Virus record (IMG/VR): IMGVR_UViG_3300027834_000023
Location: 1 to 32,435 of that record
Length of the DNA: 32,435 nucleotides
From: a virus
Reading direction: 5' to 3' (one strand)
Shown: positions 14,728 through 22,383 of the stretch, one piece after another
Numbering within the stretch: position 1 is the first letter of the stretch
How the letters are laid out: each line of letters opens with the position of its first letter
Translations under genes and position numbers: made by a program
The notes under the pieces: generated by a model
Database searches by the model: none
Seen by the model: only the letters and a program-made list of their open reading frames with translations
What the model was told of the DNA's origin: nothing

Positions 14728-15150
14728 ATGAAATTAGTTAGCGGCGAGCATGAGTCATTATCGATGGTTTCGCACGAGGTGGTTAAAGGTGATGATTTGG
14801 CCGAGACGATTGACGGTATGCTTCAATTAATGTCAAAGAGTAGAGGTATAGGTTTAGCGGCTAATCAAATTGGCTTGCTAAAGAGGGTCATAGTTGTTAG
14901 CGTTAGTGGTAAGGATGGCTATTTTGGCGAAATAATCAACCCTGTCATTACTAGAAAAACCGATACAATAAAGATGAGCCAAGAGGGCTGCTTATCGTTC
15001 CCGCACAGACAGTCTAGAATGAAGCGGAACTTCAAGGTTACTGTGAATGGGTTTGATCGTCATTGGAACCCGATATCAATAAATGCCAAAGGCTTGCTTT
15101 CTTTTTGCCTTCAGCATGAGATTGATCACTTAAACGGTATCACTATTTAG
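14728..15150 (+). CDS. def: Phage peptide deformylase, short form
   Basis: A 140-residue protein carrying all three deformylase motifs: GIGLAANQ (40-47), EGCLS (86-90) and HEIDH (130-134). Cys88, His130 and His134 would bind the metal and Glu131 act in catalysis, removing the N-formyl group from new proteins. It stops only six residues after HEIDH, so the C-terminal helix of bacterial enzymes (about 165-190 residues) is absent, as in the Vibrio phage Vp16 enzyme. ATG 14728 has an ideal AAAGGAGG. The gene opposes the structural operon, has its own dyad promoter, and its stop overlaps that of the MuF-like gene by 2 bases, leaving no room for a terminator. Its transcript would run antisense to that gene. 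Confidence 0.95.
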   Translation: MKLVSGEHESLSMVSHEVVKGDDLAETIDGMLQLMSKSRGIGLAANQIGLLKRVIVVSVSGKDGYFGEIINPVITRKTDTIKMSQEGCLSFPHRQSRMKRNFKVTVNGFDRHWNPISINAKGLLSFCLQHEIDHLNGITI

Positions 15151-16283
15151 CCTTTCTGCTTCCTAAGTATCTTGCCTAGCGCGTTATTCCTCTCTGACAT
15201 TTGCTTTAGAGTTAATGGCGCGTATAGGCTGTCAACTGTCATCTTACCAAAGGATTCAGGTGTAAGAGTTCCGTCTTTTATACCTTTTCTGAAAGCCTTG
15301 CCTAAAGTAGCACCCATTATCTTATCCATATCAGCAGCAGATAAGTTAGCGTCAATCATTTGCTGGTAATACATTTCAGCGCTTGATACTTGTTTTGGAT
15401 CGCGTAAGCCGTCTTTAGTGAATGATGATTGCCTTTTAGTGTCTGCACTATCTAACTTGTACCGCTCGTCAACATCATAACTTAGTGCGCTTCTGCATCC
15501 TCTATGGCGCGGCGGAGACCATGCAGAAAACTTAGGGTTATCGGCTTTCATTGTGGTTTGATCGCCCTGCCTGCACGTCTGTGAGGTTTGAGAGTCTATA
15601 ACAGCAATAAACACGTAACCCTTAACAAGTTTTGAGTTAGCCTCGCCAAATTGAACTCTTGTGACATTAGCAACATGGTTAACACCAGTAGCGGATAACG
15701 AGTCAGCCCCACGCCTAGACCTATCTAGCACGCTCTTTGATGCCTTGCGGCCTTGATAATGAATCTGGGTATACATTGCGTCGGCAATATCTTTGCCAGT
15801 TGTAGCGCCTTGCATAGAGGCTAGTGCAGCTGAATTAATCTCACTAACATAACCGTCAACAAATGACTTCTGCATACCTTTGTAAGTAGTCCACGATTTG
15901 TCACCTTGTTGAATTGGTGTAGCGATAACAGCCTGGTTAACATCTGACTTCTTAGGTTGGTTAATATCAACATCTGACTCTATAGCAGTATCTAACGCAA
16001 GAGTGCTTGCCGCAACCTCTTCAGCGCCAACAGCTTTCATGCTTACGTTATATTCAGCGATATAAGCGGCATATTCAGCTTTCGTTAGCGCATCGATATC
16101 TTTTAATATCTTATCGCGCCTAGCTGGGGTGATATTTTTATCTTCGCACTTACCTAAGATATCGAATATACCCGACTCGATACGGTTTAAGTATGGAATG
16201 ATATCAGCGCCAATAGCCTTGGCTACTCGCTGGAGGTTAGCGGTTTGCTGTGCCGCCATTGTCGTCAAAACCTCAACGGTCAT
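15147..16283 (-). CDS. MuF/SPP1 gp7-like minor head protein
   Basis: A 378-residue protein after the portal gene. The C-terminal half contains the MuF signature: VIDSQTSQTCRQGDQTTM (about residues 226-243), then WSPPRHRGCRSAL (about 255-267), matching D-x-x-T-x-x-x-C ... PPxHxxCR. Members bind the portal inside the head and are thought to affect DNA packaging or ejection. The N-terminal part is helical. ATG 16283 overlaps the portal stop (TAATG). No fused toxin or enzyme domain is seen. The converging deformylase gene meets its stop codon. Confidence 0.87.
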   Translation of the reverse strand: MTVEVLTTMAAQQTANLQRVAKAIGADIIPYLNRIESGIFDILGKCEDKNITPARRDKILKDIDALTKAEYAAYIAEYNVSMKAVGAEEVAASTLALDTAIESDVDINQPKKSDVNQAVIATPIQQGDKSWTTYKGMQKSFVDGYVSEINSAALASMQGATTGKDIADAMYTQIHYQGRKASKSVLDRSRRGADSLSATGVNHVANVTRVQFGEANSKLVKGYVFIAVIDSQTSQTCRQGDQTTMKADNPKFSAWSPPRHRGCRSALSYDVDERYKLDSADTKRQSSFTKDGLRDPKQVSSAEMYYQQMIDANLSAADMDKIMGATLGKAFRKGIKDGTLTPESFGKMTVDSLYAPLTLKQMSERNNALGKILRKQKG

Positions 16284-17815
16284 TAGCTATCACCTTGATT
16301 AGCCAACTGTTCACGCAGCGCGTCAACCTCAGCTTGCAGAGCCGCTTCTTTCTCGCTTAACCCCGCTAGCGACTCGCTATCTTTCATTAACTCATCAGCT
16401 ATCTGCTCATTATCAAGCTTGGTTAAACCTGCTTGCCTTGCTGAATCGTTTAGCGTTACTTGAGGTAATACGCCACCTTGAACTAGCGCCAAGTGTACGT
16501 TAAGCATTTCAGGCGTCATGTCATCAGTAATAAACTTAGAGTTAACCTTGTAAGTGTCGCCAGTAGGCGCGCCTGCAAACATAGCTAAATACTCCATTTG
16601 CTGCTCTAATCCGCTTGAGGCATTGTGAGATATTCGCCCGAGCGTTGACAGAGATGAACCCGTCTCGATTTTCTTTTGACCTAATGTCATTGCTGAGCCG
16701 TTAGGCTGAACCACTTGAGCGCCAGCCTGGATCATTCTGTCTTGGTCGCGTAACATTTCTTGCGGGATTGCTCCAGTAGCTTCAAGCTGCAACAGCTCGA
16801 CTTTATCCCCAGCCTTAAACATGTTCTTGCCCTTCGCGCCAGTATCTAAGCCTGTAGGGTTTAACGAGTCAAACTCATAACCTTCCATGTCAGTGAACAC
16901 GTTTGTCTGGCCCTGCCCGTGATAGTAAAGGTTATCCCTGTTATCACAATCAAGCGAGAAGTGGCCTAGGTTGATATGAGCTAAGTCAAACATAGGAGGC
17001 TTTGAGTAAGCTGGAGTGTTAGCGTCCGAGCCGTAAAATACAAACGGGATTTCCTGCAATACCTTGCCGCTAGCTCTAGGTGTTGACTCTTCTGTAAGCT
17101 CGTCTTTGTCATTGTATAAACGATTCACATAAACGCCATTGATAAGCATTAGGCGTCTAGTGTACTCAACGCATTTATAACTGTAGTCGTCACCTTCAGA
17201 TTTAACTGTGGTCGGTTCGTTAAGCGTGATATCAATAACAGAGCCATTCATAACGACTGCGCGAAGAATGTTTTTAGCCTCGTAACAAATAACCTTTGGT
17301 CGATACTCTGGCATTTCTTGCTCTGCTGCCGTCAGCTCTCTGTCGGTTGATTTCATATCAGATAATCCACCAAACCTACCATTAAGTATCAACTGGTAAG
17401 TGATGGTTTTCTCTAGCTCTTCGATGGCCTGGCCGCTACCGGTAATGTCTTCAGCTATGATTTGCATCTTAGGTGAAAGATTAGCTTCGGCTTTGTAGTT
17501 GTGGATCATGCCGTGGAAGCTTTCAACGGTCTTGCCTACAGCGTTAAAGAATCTACCTCGCGACCAATACTCATCACGCCTAGCTTTATTTGCTAGGTTT
17601 TTGTTGTAAGTGTAGTTAGCAGCTTTTTTTTGCCCGTCTTCGTCTAGATGGCTGTAATTCATCATAGGGCAATCAGGGTAGACTGTTGACGGTCTATCGC
17701 TTACTAACTTAATAACCTGTTTAGCGCCTTGGTTGCACGCGTCTATTTCTTCCCACATTTGCATGTGAGTGGGGTATTCGCAATCTACTTCGCGTAATCC
17801 TGTTTCTTTTGACAT
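16283..17815 (-). CDS. Portal protein (DUF4055-like)
   Basis: A 510-residue protein between the large terminase and the MuF-like gene. It has the general portal outline; the segment GSALTLGQKKIETGSSLSTL-type (here NGSAMTLGQKKIETGSSLST, about residues 370-390) and the following helix SSGLEQQMEYLAMFAGAP fit the DUF4055 portal group. It ends in a coiled-coil (about 470-505, KEAALQAEVDALREQLANQ). Twelve copies would form the ring through which DNA enters and leaves. Overlaps the next gene by TAATG. Confidence 0.85.
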   Translation of the reverse strand: MSKETGLREVDCEYPTHMQMWEEIDACNQGAKQVIKLVSDRPSTVYPDCPMMNYSHLDEDGQKKAANYTYNKNLANKARRDEYWSRGRFFNAVGKTVESFHGMIHNYKAEANLSPKMQIIAEDITGSGQAIEELEKTITYQLILNGRFGGLSDMKSTDRELTAAEQEMPEYRPKVICYEAKNILRAVVMNGSVIDITLNEPTTVKSEGDDYSYKCVEYTRRLMLINGVYVNRLYNDKDELTEESTPRASGKVLQEIPFVFYGSDANTPAYSKPPMFDLAHINLGHFSLDCDNRDNLYYHGQGQTNVFTDMEGYEFDSLNPTGLDTGAKGKNMFKAGDKVELLQLEATGAIPQEMLRDQDRMIQAGAQVVQPNGSAMTLGQKKIETGSSLSTLGRISHNASSGLEQQMEYLAMFAGAPTGDTYKVNSKFITDDMTPEMLNVHLALVQGGVLPQVTLNDSARQAGLTKLDNEQIADELMKDSESLAGLSEKEAALQAEVDALREQLANQGDS

Positions 17816-17850
17816 TATCTTAACCCTTTTGAATTTTGTTCATTGTATCA

Positions 17851-19107
17851 TTAATGCCCAAGATTTAAACGCGTGGCTGGGCGGCGCACTGGAAACTGGT
17901 GATTTATAAAATACCCTAGAGCATCGTTTGGGTGGTCATTATCATGTGACTTATCAGGCTCGCCCTGCTTGTTGTATACCTGCTGCTCAAGTGATTCCGT
18001 TGTATCTGGGCATGTTTCAGGGTTGATAAAGTAACGACGCTCACCATTAGCGTTGCATAGCATAGCTTGGACTGATGCAACCCGATCTTTTACAAATGGA
18101 TTCTTAGCGTTATTCCTTACCTCGAAATGCTCTTTAAGTTGGCTTATGTCTGTTTCGCTAGCGTTGCATGACTTTCGGTTATTGCCTGATGCGTCTGGGT
18201 AGATAATGCATTTGTGTTTAGGCCATCGCCGATTGATCTTATTAATCATATCTGGGGTGTCTAGTGCCCCCATAATCTCAGCTACTGCATGAGCTTCTTT
18301 GCCTCGCACAACATGAACAACCGCAGACATTTTGCCAACGTTAAAATCCATACCGATATGTAACTTATCACCCGGTTGAATGGTATCTCTTGAGCGATTA
18401 AGAAAGCGGTCAAAGCAAGTATAGACAGCACCGCTAGTAAGGTTAACAAAGTCACCTTCCAAGTATGACTTAATCAGATTATCTGGGTAAGTCTCTTTTA
18501 ATGATGATATGTAGTCAGGTGGTAGATACTTTTCATTCTCGTATGTTGACGCTTGCACCATTGAATATGATTCAGTCGGGCTTTTAGAAAATTGAGAATA
18601 AACAAACTTAAACCCCTCAGGCGTTGTGGTTACCCCTATTGAGTTTTGGACTCCCGGTATCACTAATCTCATTCTAGCTATGATTTTGATCCACGCCTGA
18701 TTAGCTTTATCTGTTGGCAATACGTCTAACTCATCACACAACGCCCGTGATATTTTAAAGCCAACAATTGATTTAGGGTTATCCATTGAGCGGCATATCA
18801 CCGTTCCGTAATAAAACCCTGCCCGGTAAACATGAACTTCCTTGTTTGACTCTTTAATGTCAACAGTAAAGCCTAATAGCTCAGCCGCTTCTTCAAATGT
18901 CGGGTAAAAGATATCCCTAATAGCTGGGTATGACGGCCCAAAGTAACCTTGCCTAGTTCCTGGGTGGGCAGCAAAGAATTGCAGCAGGTCTAAGCAGCCA
19001 ACAAATGTTTTACCAGAGCCGAACCCGCCAACGTAACCCCTGAACTTAGTATTAAGCCCGTTTAGAAATATACCCTGTGGATTACTTAGCTGAATACTAC
19101 TCGCCAC
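17851..19107 (-). CDS. terL: Terminase large subunit
   Basis: A 418-residue packaging motor. The ATPase has Walker A GGFGSGKT (27-34) and Walker B ending LCDELD with Asp125-Glu126; a coupling motif VTTTPEG follows at about 159-165. The nuclease domain has candidate metal-binding Asp254 (IGMDFNVGK), Asp305 (YPDASG) and Asp395 (PNDALG), the RNase H-like triad of terminases. The start is GTG 19107, overlapping the small subunit's end by 11 bases. It would cut concatemeric DNA and drive it into the procapsid through the portal. Confidence 0.95.
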   Translation of the reverse strand: MASSIQLSNPQGIFLNGLNTKFRGYVGGFGSGKTFVGCLDLLQFFAAHPGTRQGYFGPSYPAIRDIFYPTFEEAAELLGFTVDIKESNKEVHVYRAGFYYGTVICRSMDNPKSIVGFKISRALCDELDVLPTDKANQAWIKIIARMRLVIPGVQNSIGVTTTPEGFKFVYSQFSKSPTESYSMVQASTYENEKYLPPDYISSLKETYPDNLIKSYLEGDFVNLTSGAVYTCFDRFLNRSRDTIQPGDKLHIGMDFNVGKMSAVVHVVRGKEAHAVAEIMGALDTPDMINKINRRWPKHKCIIYPDASGNNRKSCNASETDISQLKEHFEVRNNAKNPFVKDRVASVQAMLCNANGERRYFINPETCPDTTESLEQQVYNKQGEPDKSHDNDHPNDALGYFINHQFPVRRPATRLNLGH

Positions 19108-19555
19108 GAGTAACCTTTACCTTCCCTACAGGCTCAGAGATATTGAAATTGATTGATATGCTTTCCCCTGTGTCGTTATCATCACCGCCAACGCCTAGCA
19201 TTTCATTCATTACCTTTACCGCTCCAGATGTGGCGGATAGGTTTTCTCTGCGCTGATTTCCTTGTTGGTCTGAATACGTTTCAAGCCCAGCTAAAGCAAC
19301 CTCGTTAAGCCATTCTAAGCGCTGCTCAACGCTTATGGTAAACTTGGCCTTGGCTATTTTATCGGCCTCAATTTGAAGTTCGGAGATTCTTAGGGATATC
19401 TTGGGGTGATTGTATAAATTGTCTGCGTCAACGCATTGCGAAGGCTTACTCATATTCATGCTGTAACCAGCGTCAGCTCTAGCCTTGACCTTATCGCCAC
19501 CGTTTTGCACAACATTCACTGCAAAAGCCTCTTGTTTAGGCTGAAGCTTTGCCAT
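19097..19555 (-). CDS. terS: Terminase small subunit
   Basis: A 152-residue protein directly before the large subunit. It opens MAKLQPKQEAFAVNVVQNGG, the typical start of Terminase_2-type small subunits (KQ-x-x-F-x-x-x-Y ... G-x-x-x-x-A-A-x-x-A-G-Y-S), with the DNA-binding helices in about residues 5-65 and an acidic beta-type tail. ATG 19555 is preferred over TTG 19567 because GGTGA lies 7 bases upstream. The protein would bind the packaging start site, which is often in or near this gene. Confidence 0.9.
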   Translation of the reverse strand: MAKLQPKQEAFAVNVVQNGGDKVKARADAGYSMNMSKPSQCVDADNLYNHPKISLRISELQIEADKIAKAKFTISVEQRLEWLNEVALAGLETYSDQQGNQRRENLSATSGAVKVMNEMLGVGGDDNDTGESISINFNISEPVGKVKVTRGE

Positions 19556-19556
19556 A

Positions 19557-19721
19557 TCAATCACCAACTGGAAGCGCTAGCAATTCAGCAACCATTTCTT
19601 TCGGTAGCTCATCTGCATACTTCTCTAAAATTGACATAAGACCGTTAACATATGGTAGGTCAGTGATTTGCATTTTAACCACTAGATTGCCGTCACTATC
19701 AGGCTTTCTGATTTGCTTCAT
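19557..19721 (-). CDS. Small unknown protein, first gene of the packaging operon (54 residues)
   Basis: Starts MKQIRKPDSDGNLVVKMQIT at ATG 19721 with GGGGAG 8 bases upstream; the frame is open further (to 19799), but the start with the ribosome binding site is clearly better. Contains one amphipathic helix (VNGLMSILEKYADELPKEMVAELLAL). It ends just before the small terminase start and shares its transcript. Function unknown. Confidence 0.7.
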   Translation of the reverse strand: MKQIRKPDSDGNLVVKMQITDLPYVNGLMSILEKYADELPKEMVAELLALPVGD

Positions 19722-19761
19722 TGTTATCTCCCCGAGATTATAGCGCCCTGCGCGATATGTA

Positions 19762-19790
19762 ATTATAACATTAATCGGGTAGATATAAAA
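19762..19790 (-). promoter_or_regulatory. Promoter of the packaging/head operon (TTTTAT-17-TATAAT)
   Basis: On the - strand a perfect TATAAT (19767-19762) lies 17 bp after TTTTAT (19790-19785), whose T-residues also form the T-run of the terminator at 19791-19810. A second TATAAT occurs nearer the start codon (about 19744-19739). Either could start the terminase-portal transcript. Confidence 0.6.
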
Positions 19791-19810
19791 AACCCTCATT
19801 TAAGAGGGTT
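19785..19810 (-). terminator. Terminator of the small-gene operon, upstream of the packaging promoter
   Basis: On the - strand AACCCTC (19810-19804), loop of 6 and GAGGGTT (19797-19791) are followed by TTTT. It separates the 19849-20619 genes from the terminase operon. Confidence 0.85.
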
Positions 19811-19848
19811 GATTGCTCCATCTGCTGTCGATTGCTGGTTAGGCTTCA

Positions 19849-20037
19849 TTACAGATTAACGTCTACACCATTTTCTATCGCGTAAGCGTGAAGTTTTGCG
19901 ATGCAAGCTTTATTGACTTTATTCATGGTGTCCACTGTCATCTCTATGAGATCGTCGCCCTGCTTAATTACTACGTGGTCATTTTCGTATATAGTCATTG
20001 ACACCCCATCGCATTCCGCGCTAACAATTACTTCCAT
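19849..20037 (-). CDS. Unknown 62-residue acidic protein
   Basis: MEVIVSAECDGVSMTIYEND, a small alpha/beta-type protein with an acidic composition and no membrane segment. ATG 20037 overlaps the upstream stop as TGATG, indicating coupled translation; the frame is open 3 bases further to GTG 20040. Last gene of its transcript before the terminator at 19785-19810. Not recognised. Confidence 0.65.
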   Translation of the reverse strand: MEVIVSAECDGVSMTIYENDHVVIKQGDDLIEMTVDTMNKVNKACIAKLHAYAIENGVDVNL

Positions 20038-20204
20038 CACTTCACCTCAATACATTTAAAATCAAACTTACGCCAGCTATTGGCCAATTCACCCTTAACC
20101 TCTTCCGCCGCCTTTTCGCACTCAGCCTTTGAGCTAAACCCATCGATTGATACCATCCCACCACCAGAGCTTATACCTAATGCAATTATTAATACCCAGT
20201 TCAT
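20037..20204 (-). CDS. Small possibly exported protein (55 residues)
   Basis: MNWVLIIALGISSGGGMVSI, a hydrophobic N-terminus (residues 2-18) that could be a signal or membrane segment, followed by a soluble part with DGFSSKAECEKAAEEV and a second cysteine near the end. This F-x-S-K-A-E-C pattern is common in short phage periplasmic proteins. AAGGATA precedes ATG 20204. Overlaps its neighbours on both sides (ATGA before, TGATG after). Confidence 0.65.
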   Translation of the reverse strand: MNWVLIIALGISSGGGMVSIDGFSSKAECEKAAEEVKGELANSWRKFDFKCIEVK

Positions 20205-20458
20205 TTTTGATTATCCTTTTTTGTTGCTGCTAGTGCTTTGCGAGACTTTATTACTTCATCGTCATCCTCTGGATTCCAGTTTCCAGCGTCACCGCTATTC
20301 ACTAAGTCGCACCAAGCCCCAGTCTGCTCAATCAAAGCCTCACGCAACAATTTATTATCCGCTTGCAGCAGCTTGAGTTGCTCGGCTTGTTTGTCTACTT
20401 CATCAGAAAGCTGGATTATTTGAACATCTGTTTCGCACCAATCGTCAGGCTGTCTCAT
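20201..20458 (-). CDS. Unknown 85-residue coiled-coil protein
   Basis: MRQPDDWCETDVQIIQLSDE, then a leucine-rich coiled coil (about residues 12-45, VDKQAEQLKLLQADNKLLREAL) and an acidic middle (NPEDDDEV). No membrane helix. Ends in an ATGA overlap with the next gene. Similar short coiled-coil proteins are common in phage early and middle regions; role unknown. Confidence 0.6.
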   Translation of the reverse strand: MRQPDDWCETDVQIIQLSDEVDKQAEQLKLLQADNKLLREALIEQTGAWCDLVNSGDAGNWNPEDDDEVIKSRKALAATKKDNQK

Positions 20459-20460
20459 AT

Positions 20461-20619
20461 CTATTCCTTATTAAGCCCAAGGGAGCTGTTAATTAATGTA
20501 TCGAAAGCATGCAGTACCAATTCAAGCTCACCGTCTGCCTTGATTTTATCTGCGTCAGTTTTGCATTCGCTTTTTACGTACGCCAACTGCCACTCTTTTA
20601 TCTTTTCAGTAATTTTCAC
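20461..20619 (-). CDS. Unknown 52-residue protein, first gene after dyad promoter 3
   Basis: Starts at GTG 20619 with AAGGAG 8 bases upstream: MKITEKIKEWQLAYVKSECK, then a helix-forming acidic stretch. Ends 2 bases before the next ATG. It is the first gene of a chain of four (to 19849) that ends at a terminator and begins at the dyad promoter at 20656-20694. No known family seen. Confidence 0.65.
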   Translation of the reverse strand: MKITEKIKEWQLAYVKSECKTDADKIKADGELELVLHAFDTLINSSLGLNKE

Positions 20620-20638
20620 CCTTCAATCTCCTTAAACG

Positions 20639-20666
20639 AAAAAACCCAATAACTTATGTTATCAGG
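20639..20666 (-). terminator. Terminator after the 20698 gene, overlapping dyad promoter 3
   Basis: On the - strand CC-T-GATAAC, loop ATAA and GTTATTGG (one bulge) are followed by G and six T (20644-20639). The -10 element of the dyad promoter lies inside this stem, so a transcript from that promoter would begin past most of the hairpin. Confidence 0.6.
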
Positions 20667-20694
20667 CTTTAGTGTTTTTACTGCTCCGACCAGT
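20656..20694 (-). promoter_or_regulatory. Dyad promoter, copy 3 (ACTGGTCGGAGCAGT + 18 bp + TAACAT)
   Basis: Dyad at 20694-20680 on the - strand, identical to copies 1 and 2; TAACAT (20661-20656) follows after 18 bp. The next start codon (GTG 20619) is 60 bases past the dyad. Confidence 0.68.
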
Positions 20695-20697
20695 TAG

Positions 20698-21036
20698 TTA
20701 TTTAGTGGCTATCAAATAAAATAATGCGCTTACCGTTAATGCTACGAATGTCTTTAGCGCCCAACCTCTAATCTCTTTCATTGACTCTTCAGCGGTGGCT
20801 ATATCCTCAACTGTTCTCAATCTTTTTGCGTGGTCGCTAGTTGTAGCCTCAAGCTTATCAACCTTAACGGTCTGCCCTGCGAATACCTTAGAGAGGCCAT
20901 GAAGCTCCTTTGCAACACTGGCTAGCTGCACGTTGGTTTCCATTGCGGCCTCTTGCATAGCTTTGTTTGATTGCTCTTGTGCTAGCTGACTAGCTTTTAG
21001 CTCGGCCATGTAGACTCTAATGTCGCTGTCTGGCAT
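20698..21036 (-). CDS. Tail-anchored coiled-coil membrane protein (112 residues)
   Basis: Begins MPDSDIRVYMAELKASQLAQ, has a long helical coiled coil (about residues 8-85) and ends in one hydrophobic helix (WALKTFVALTVSALFYLIATK) with a two-residue tail, so it is anchored by its C-terminus. The layout resembles XhlA-type phage membrane proteins, but the family cannot be settled by eye. It starts 2 bases after the stop of a multi-span membrane protein, suggesting the two work together at the inner membrane. Ends at a terminator. Confidence 0.65.
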   Translation of the reverse strand: MPDSDIRVYMAELKASQLAQEQSNKAMQEAAMETNVQLASVAKELHGLSKVFAGQTVKVDKLEATTSDHAKRLRTVEDIATAEESMKEIRGWALKTFVALTVSALFYLIATK

Positions 21037-21038
21037 TC

Positions 21039-21620
21039 TTAATTTTCTCTATTGACTTGTTTCGCTTTATTGTATCTTGTTTTGCCTCCACTAAGCAAAA
21101 CCCAACAACGATCCAAAAAAACACTTGATACAATGTCACGAAAGCGCCTTGAAAAGGATCGTAAATCATCCCCCCGAACCACTGAACCGATAACCACCAC
21201 ATGTAAGAGTGTGACAATAATCTCGTAATATTCATACAAGACGTTTTCAAATCCCTTGATGCTGAACTCGCTGTAAAATGTCTCATACGAAATAATCTCG
21301 AACAAGGCCATTATGAAGCACGTTACAGCTGGCTTATAGTTGCCTAAATTCTCTTTGATGTTTAATAGGATGGTTATAGCAAAGTAGATGGATGCTATGG
21401 CGTATATTGCGAAGTAGATAAAGAATATAACTGAGTTTGGGTAATTGCCTGTTAGGTAGTTATATAGAGGGGATAATGAAAATGCTATTGACGCCATGAC
21501 CGCTAGAAAACATATTGTTAGCCCCTTACTTGGCGAGGCCAGCGTGGCTACAAGGTACATAGCCACGAATACAGCGTTAGCAGGAATACTTTCAACCTGG
21601 CTAGCACTTAACCATAGCAT
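21039..21620 (-). CDS. Multi-span inner-membrane protein (193 residues)
   Basis: At least four to five hydrophobic helices are seen between residues about 13 and 150 (AVFVAMYLVATLA, LTICFLAVMASIAFSL, VIFFIYFAIYAIASIYFAITILL, AVTCFIMALFEII, IIVTLLHVVVIGSVV), then a basic cytoplasmic-type tail. No family recognised. It overlaps the 29-residue gene before it (TAATG) and is followed by a tail-anchored protein. The set of membrane genes away from the lysis cassette suggests a superinfection or envelope role, but this is a guess. Confidence 0.7.
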   Translation of the reverse strand: MLWLSASQVESIPANAVFVAMYLVATLASPSKGLTICFLAVMASIAFSLSPLYNYLTGNYPNSVIFFIYFAIYAIASIYFAITILLNIKENLGNYKPAVTCFIMALFEIISYETFYSEFSIKGFENVLYEYYEIIVTLLHVVVIGSVVRGDDLRSFSRRFRDIVSSVFLDRCWVLLSGGKTRYNKAKQVNREN

Positions 21621-21709
21621 TACTTTTTATCTTTAACCGGCTTGGTGGCGCTGCCAAGCGTATCAACAACCGGCTCGTCCTGCTCTGTAGGTTTCTTATC
21701 TTCGCACAT
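21620..21709 (-). CDS. 29-residue charged peptide coupled to the membrane-protein gene
   Basis: MCEDKKPTEQDEPVVDTLGS then a lysine-rich end. ATG 21709 has AGGAGT at good spacing, and the stop overlaps the next ATG as TAATG. The strong ribosome binding site here and its absence at the next gene suggest that this peptide's translation feeds the membrane protein. It has no membrane segment; it may act as a leader. Confidence 0.6.
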   Translation of the reverse strand: MCEDKKPTEQDEPVVDTLGSATKPVKDKK

Positions 21710-21796
21710 AATTTACTCCTAATAATGAATTGAGTTCCCAACTATTACGCCAGTTGGAGCGAGATTTACCACCTCCTCGTACCGTTGTAACTGAGT

Positions 21797-21985
21797 CTAT
21801 TTTAACACACCTTCGCTAACGTTAACCACCTTGCAAACATTTCTACCCTGATAATCTACATAATCACAGTTAAGCGTCTTCAGTGGTGGCTCTGTGACCT
21901 TTGGCGGGTGATACTCTACTAGGTAAGCTAGCGATATAAACCCAGCGGCTACAATTGATACTGTGACTATGCTTTCATATCTCAT
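21797..21985 (-). CDS. Small membrane-anchored or exported protein (62 residues)
   Basis: MRYESIVTVSIVAAGFISLA, an N-terminal hydrophobic helix, then a soluble part with two cysteines (LNCDYVDYQGRNVCKVVNVS) that could form a disulphide outside the cytoplasm. It overlaps the YopX-like gene by 11 bases. A hairpin (CCAACT...AGTTGG, about 21735-21755) lies downstream without a T-run. Function unknown. Confidence 0.65.
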   Translation of the reverse strand: MRYESIVTVSIVAAGFISLAYLVEYHPPKVTEPPLKTLNCDYVDYQGRNVCKVVNVSEGVLK

Positions 21986-22346
21986 CTTTATTCTCGTGTA
22001 TATTTCCGATCACAGTAAGATTGCCGTACTCGTATGCGTCCTGCTCTCCATCATCAAACCCAAATCCAGCATTGTTACCTGTAACTACAAACTCTACTGG
22101 GCATAGGCACTCGTAACTTGGATAATAGTAATCAGATTGAACAATATCACCTTCATAAATTTCCGTTCCGTTAACGTCTTTTAGACCGGTGAATTGACGC
22201 TTAGCGATAATTTCTACAGCAGAATAATCGAAAGTATCACGACCATCTATCATCCTATCTAGTGTCGTATAGTGCTTGGCAACTTTCTTATCGAATTCTT
22301 TTGTGCTCACTAAAAACATTATTTCGAACTTAATTTCTCTACTCAC
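21975..22346 (-). CDS. YopX-family phage protein
   Basis: A 123-residue protein. The segment RQFTGLKDVNGTEIYEGDIV is the hallmark of the YopX family, which occurs widely in phages and has no settled function. GTG 22346 is preferred: it gives the typical start (M-S-R-E-I-K-F) and has GAGGG 8 bases upstream, whereas TTG 22352 lies too close. The acidic C-terminus ends TVIGNIHENKDEI, also typical. Next to other small - strand genes of the early or middle region. Confidence 0.88.
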   Translation of the reverse strand: MSREIKFEIMFLVSTKEFDKKVAKHYTTLDRMIDGRDTFDYSAVEIIAKRQFTGLKDVNGTEIYEGDIVQSDYYYPSYECLCPVEFVVTGNNAGFGFDDGEQDAYEYGNLTVIGNIHENKDEI

Positions 22347-22383
22347 AATCAAACCCTCTTTGTTATTTATCTATTCAGTTAAT

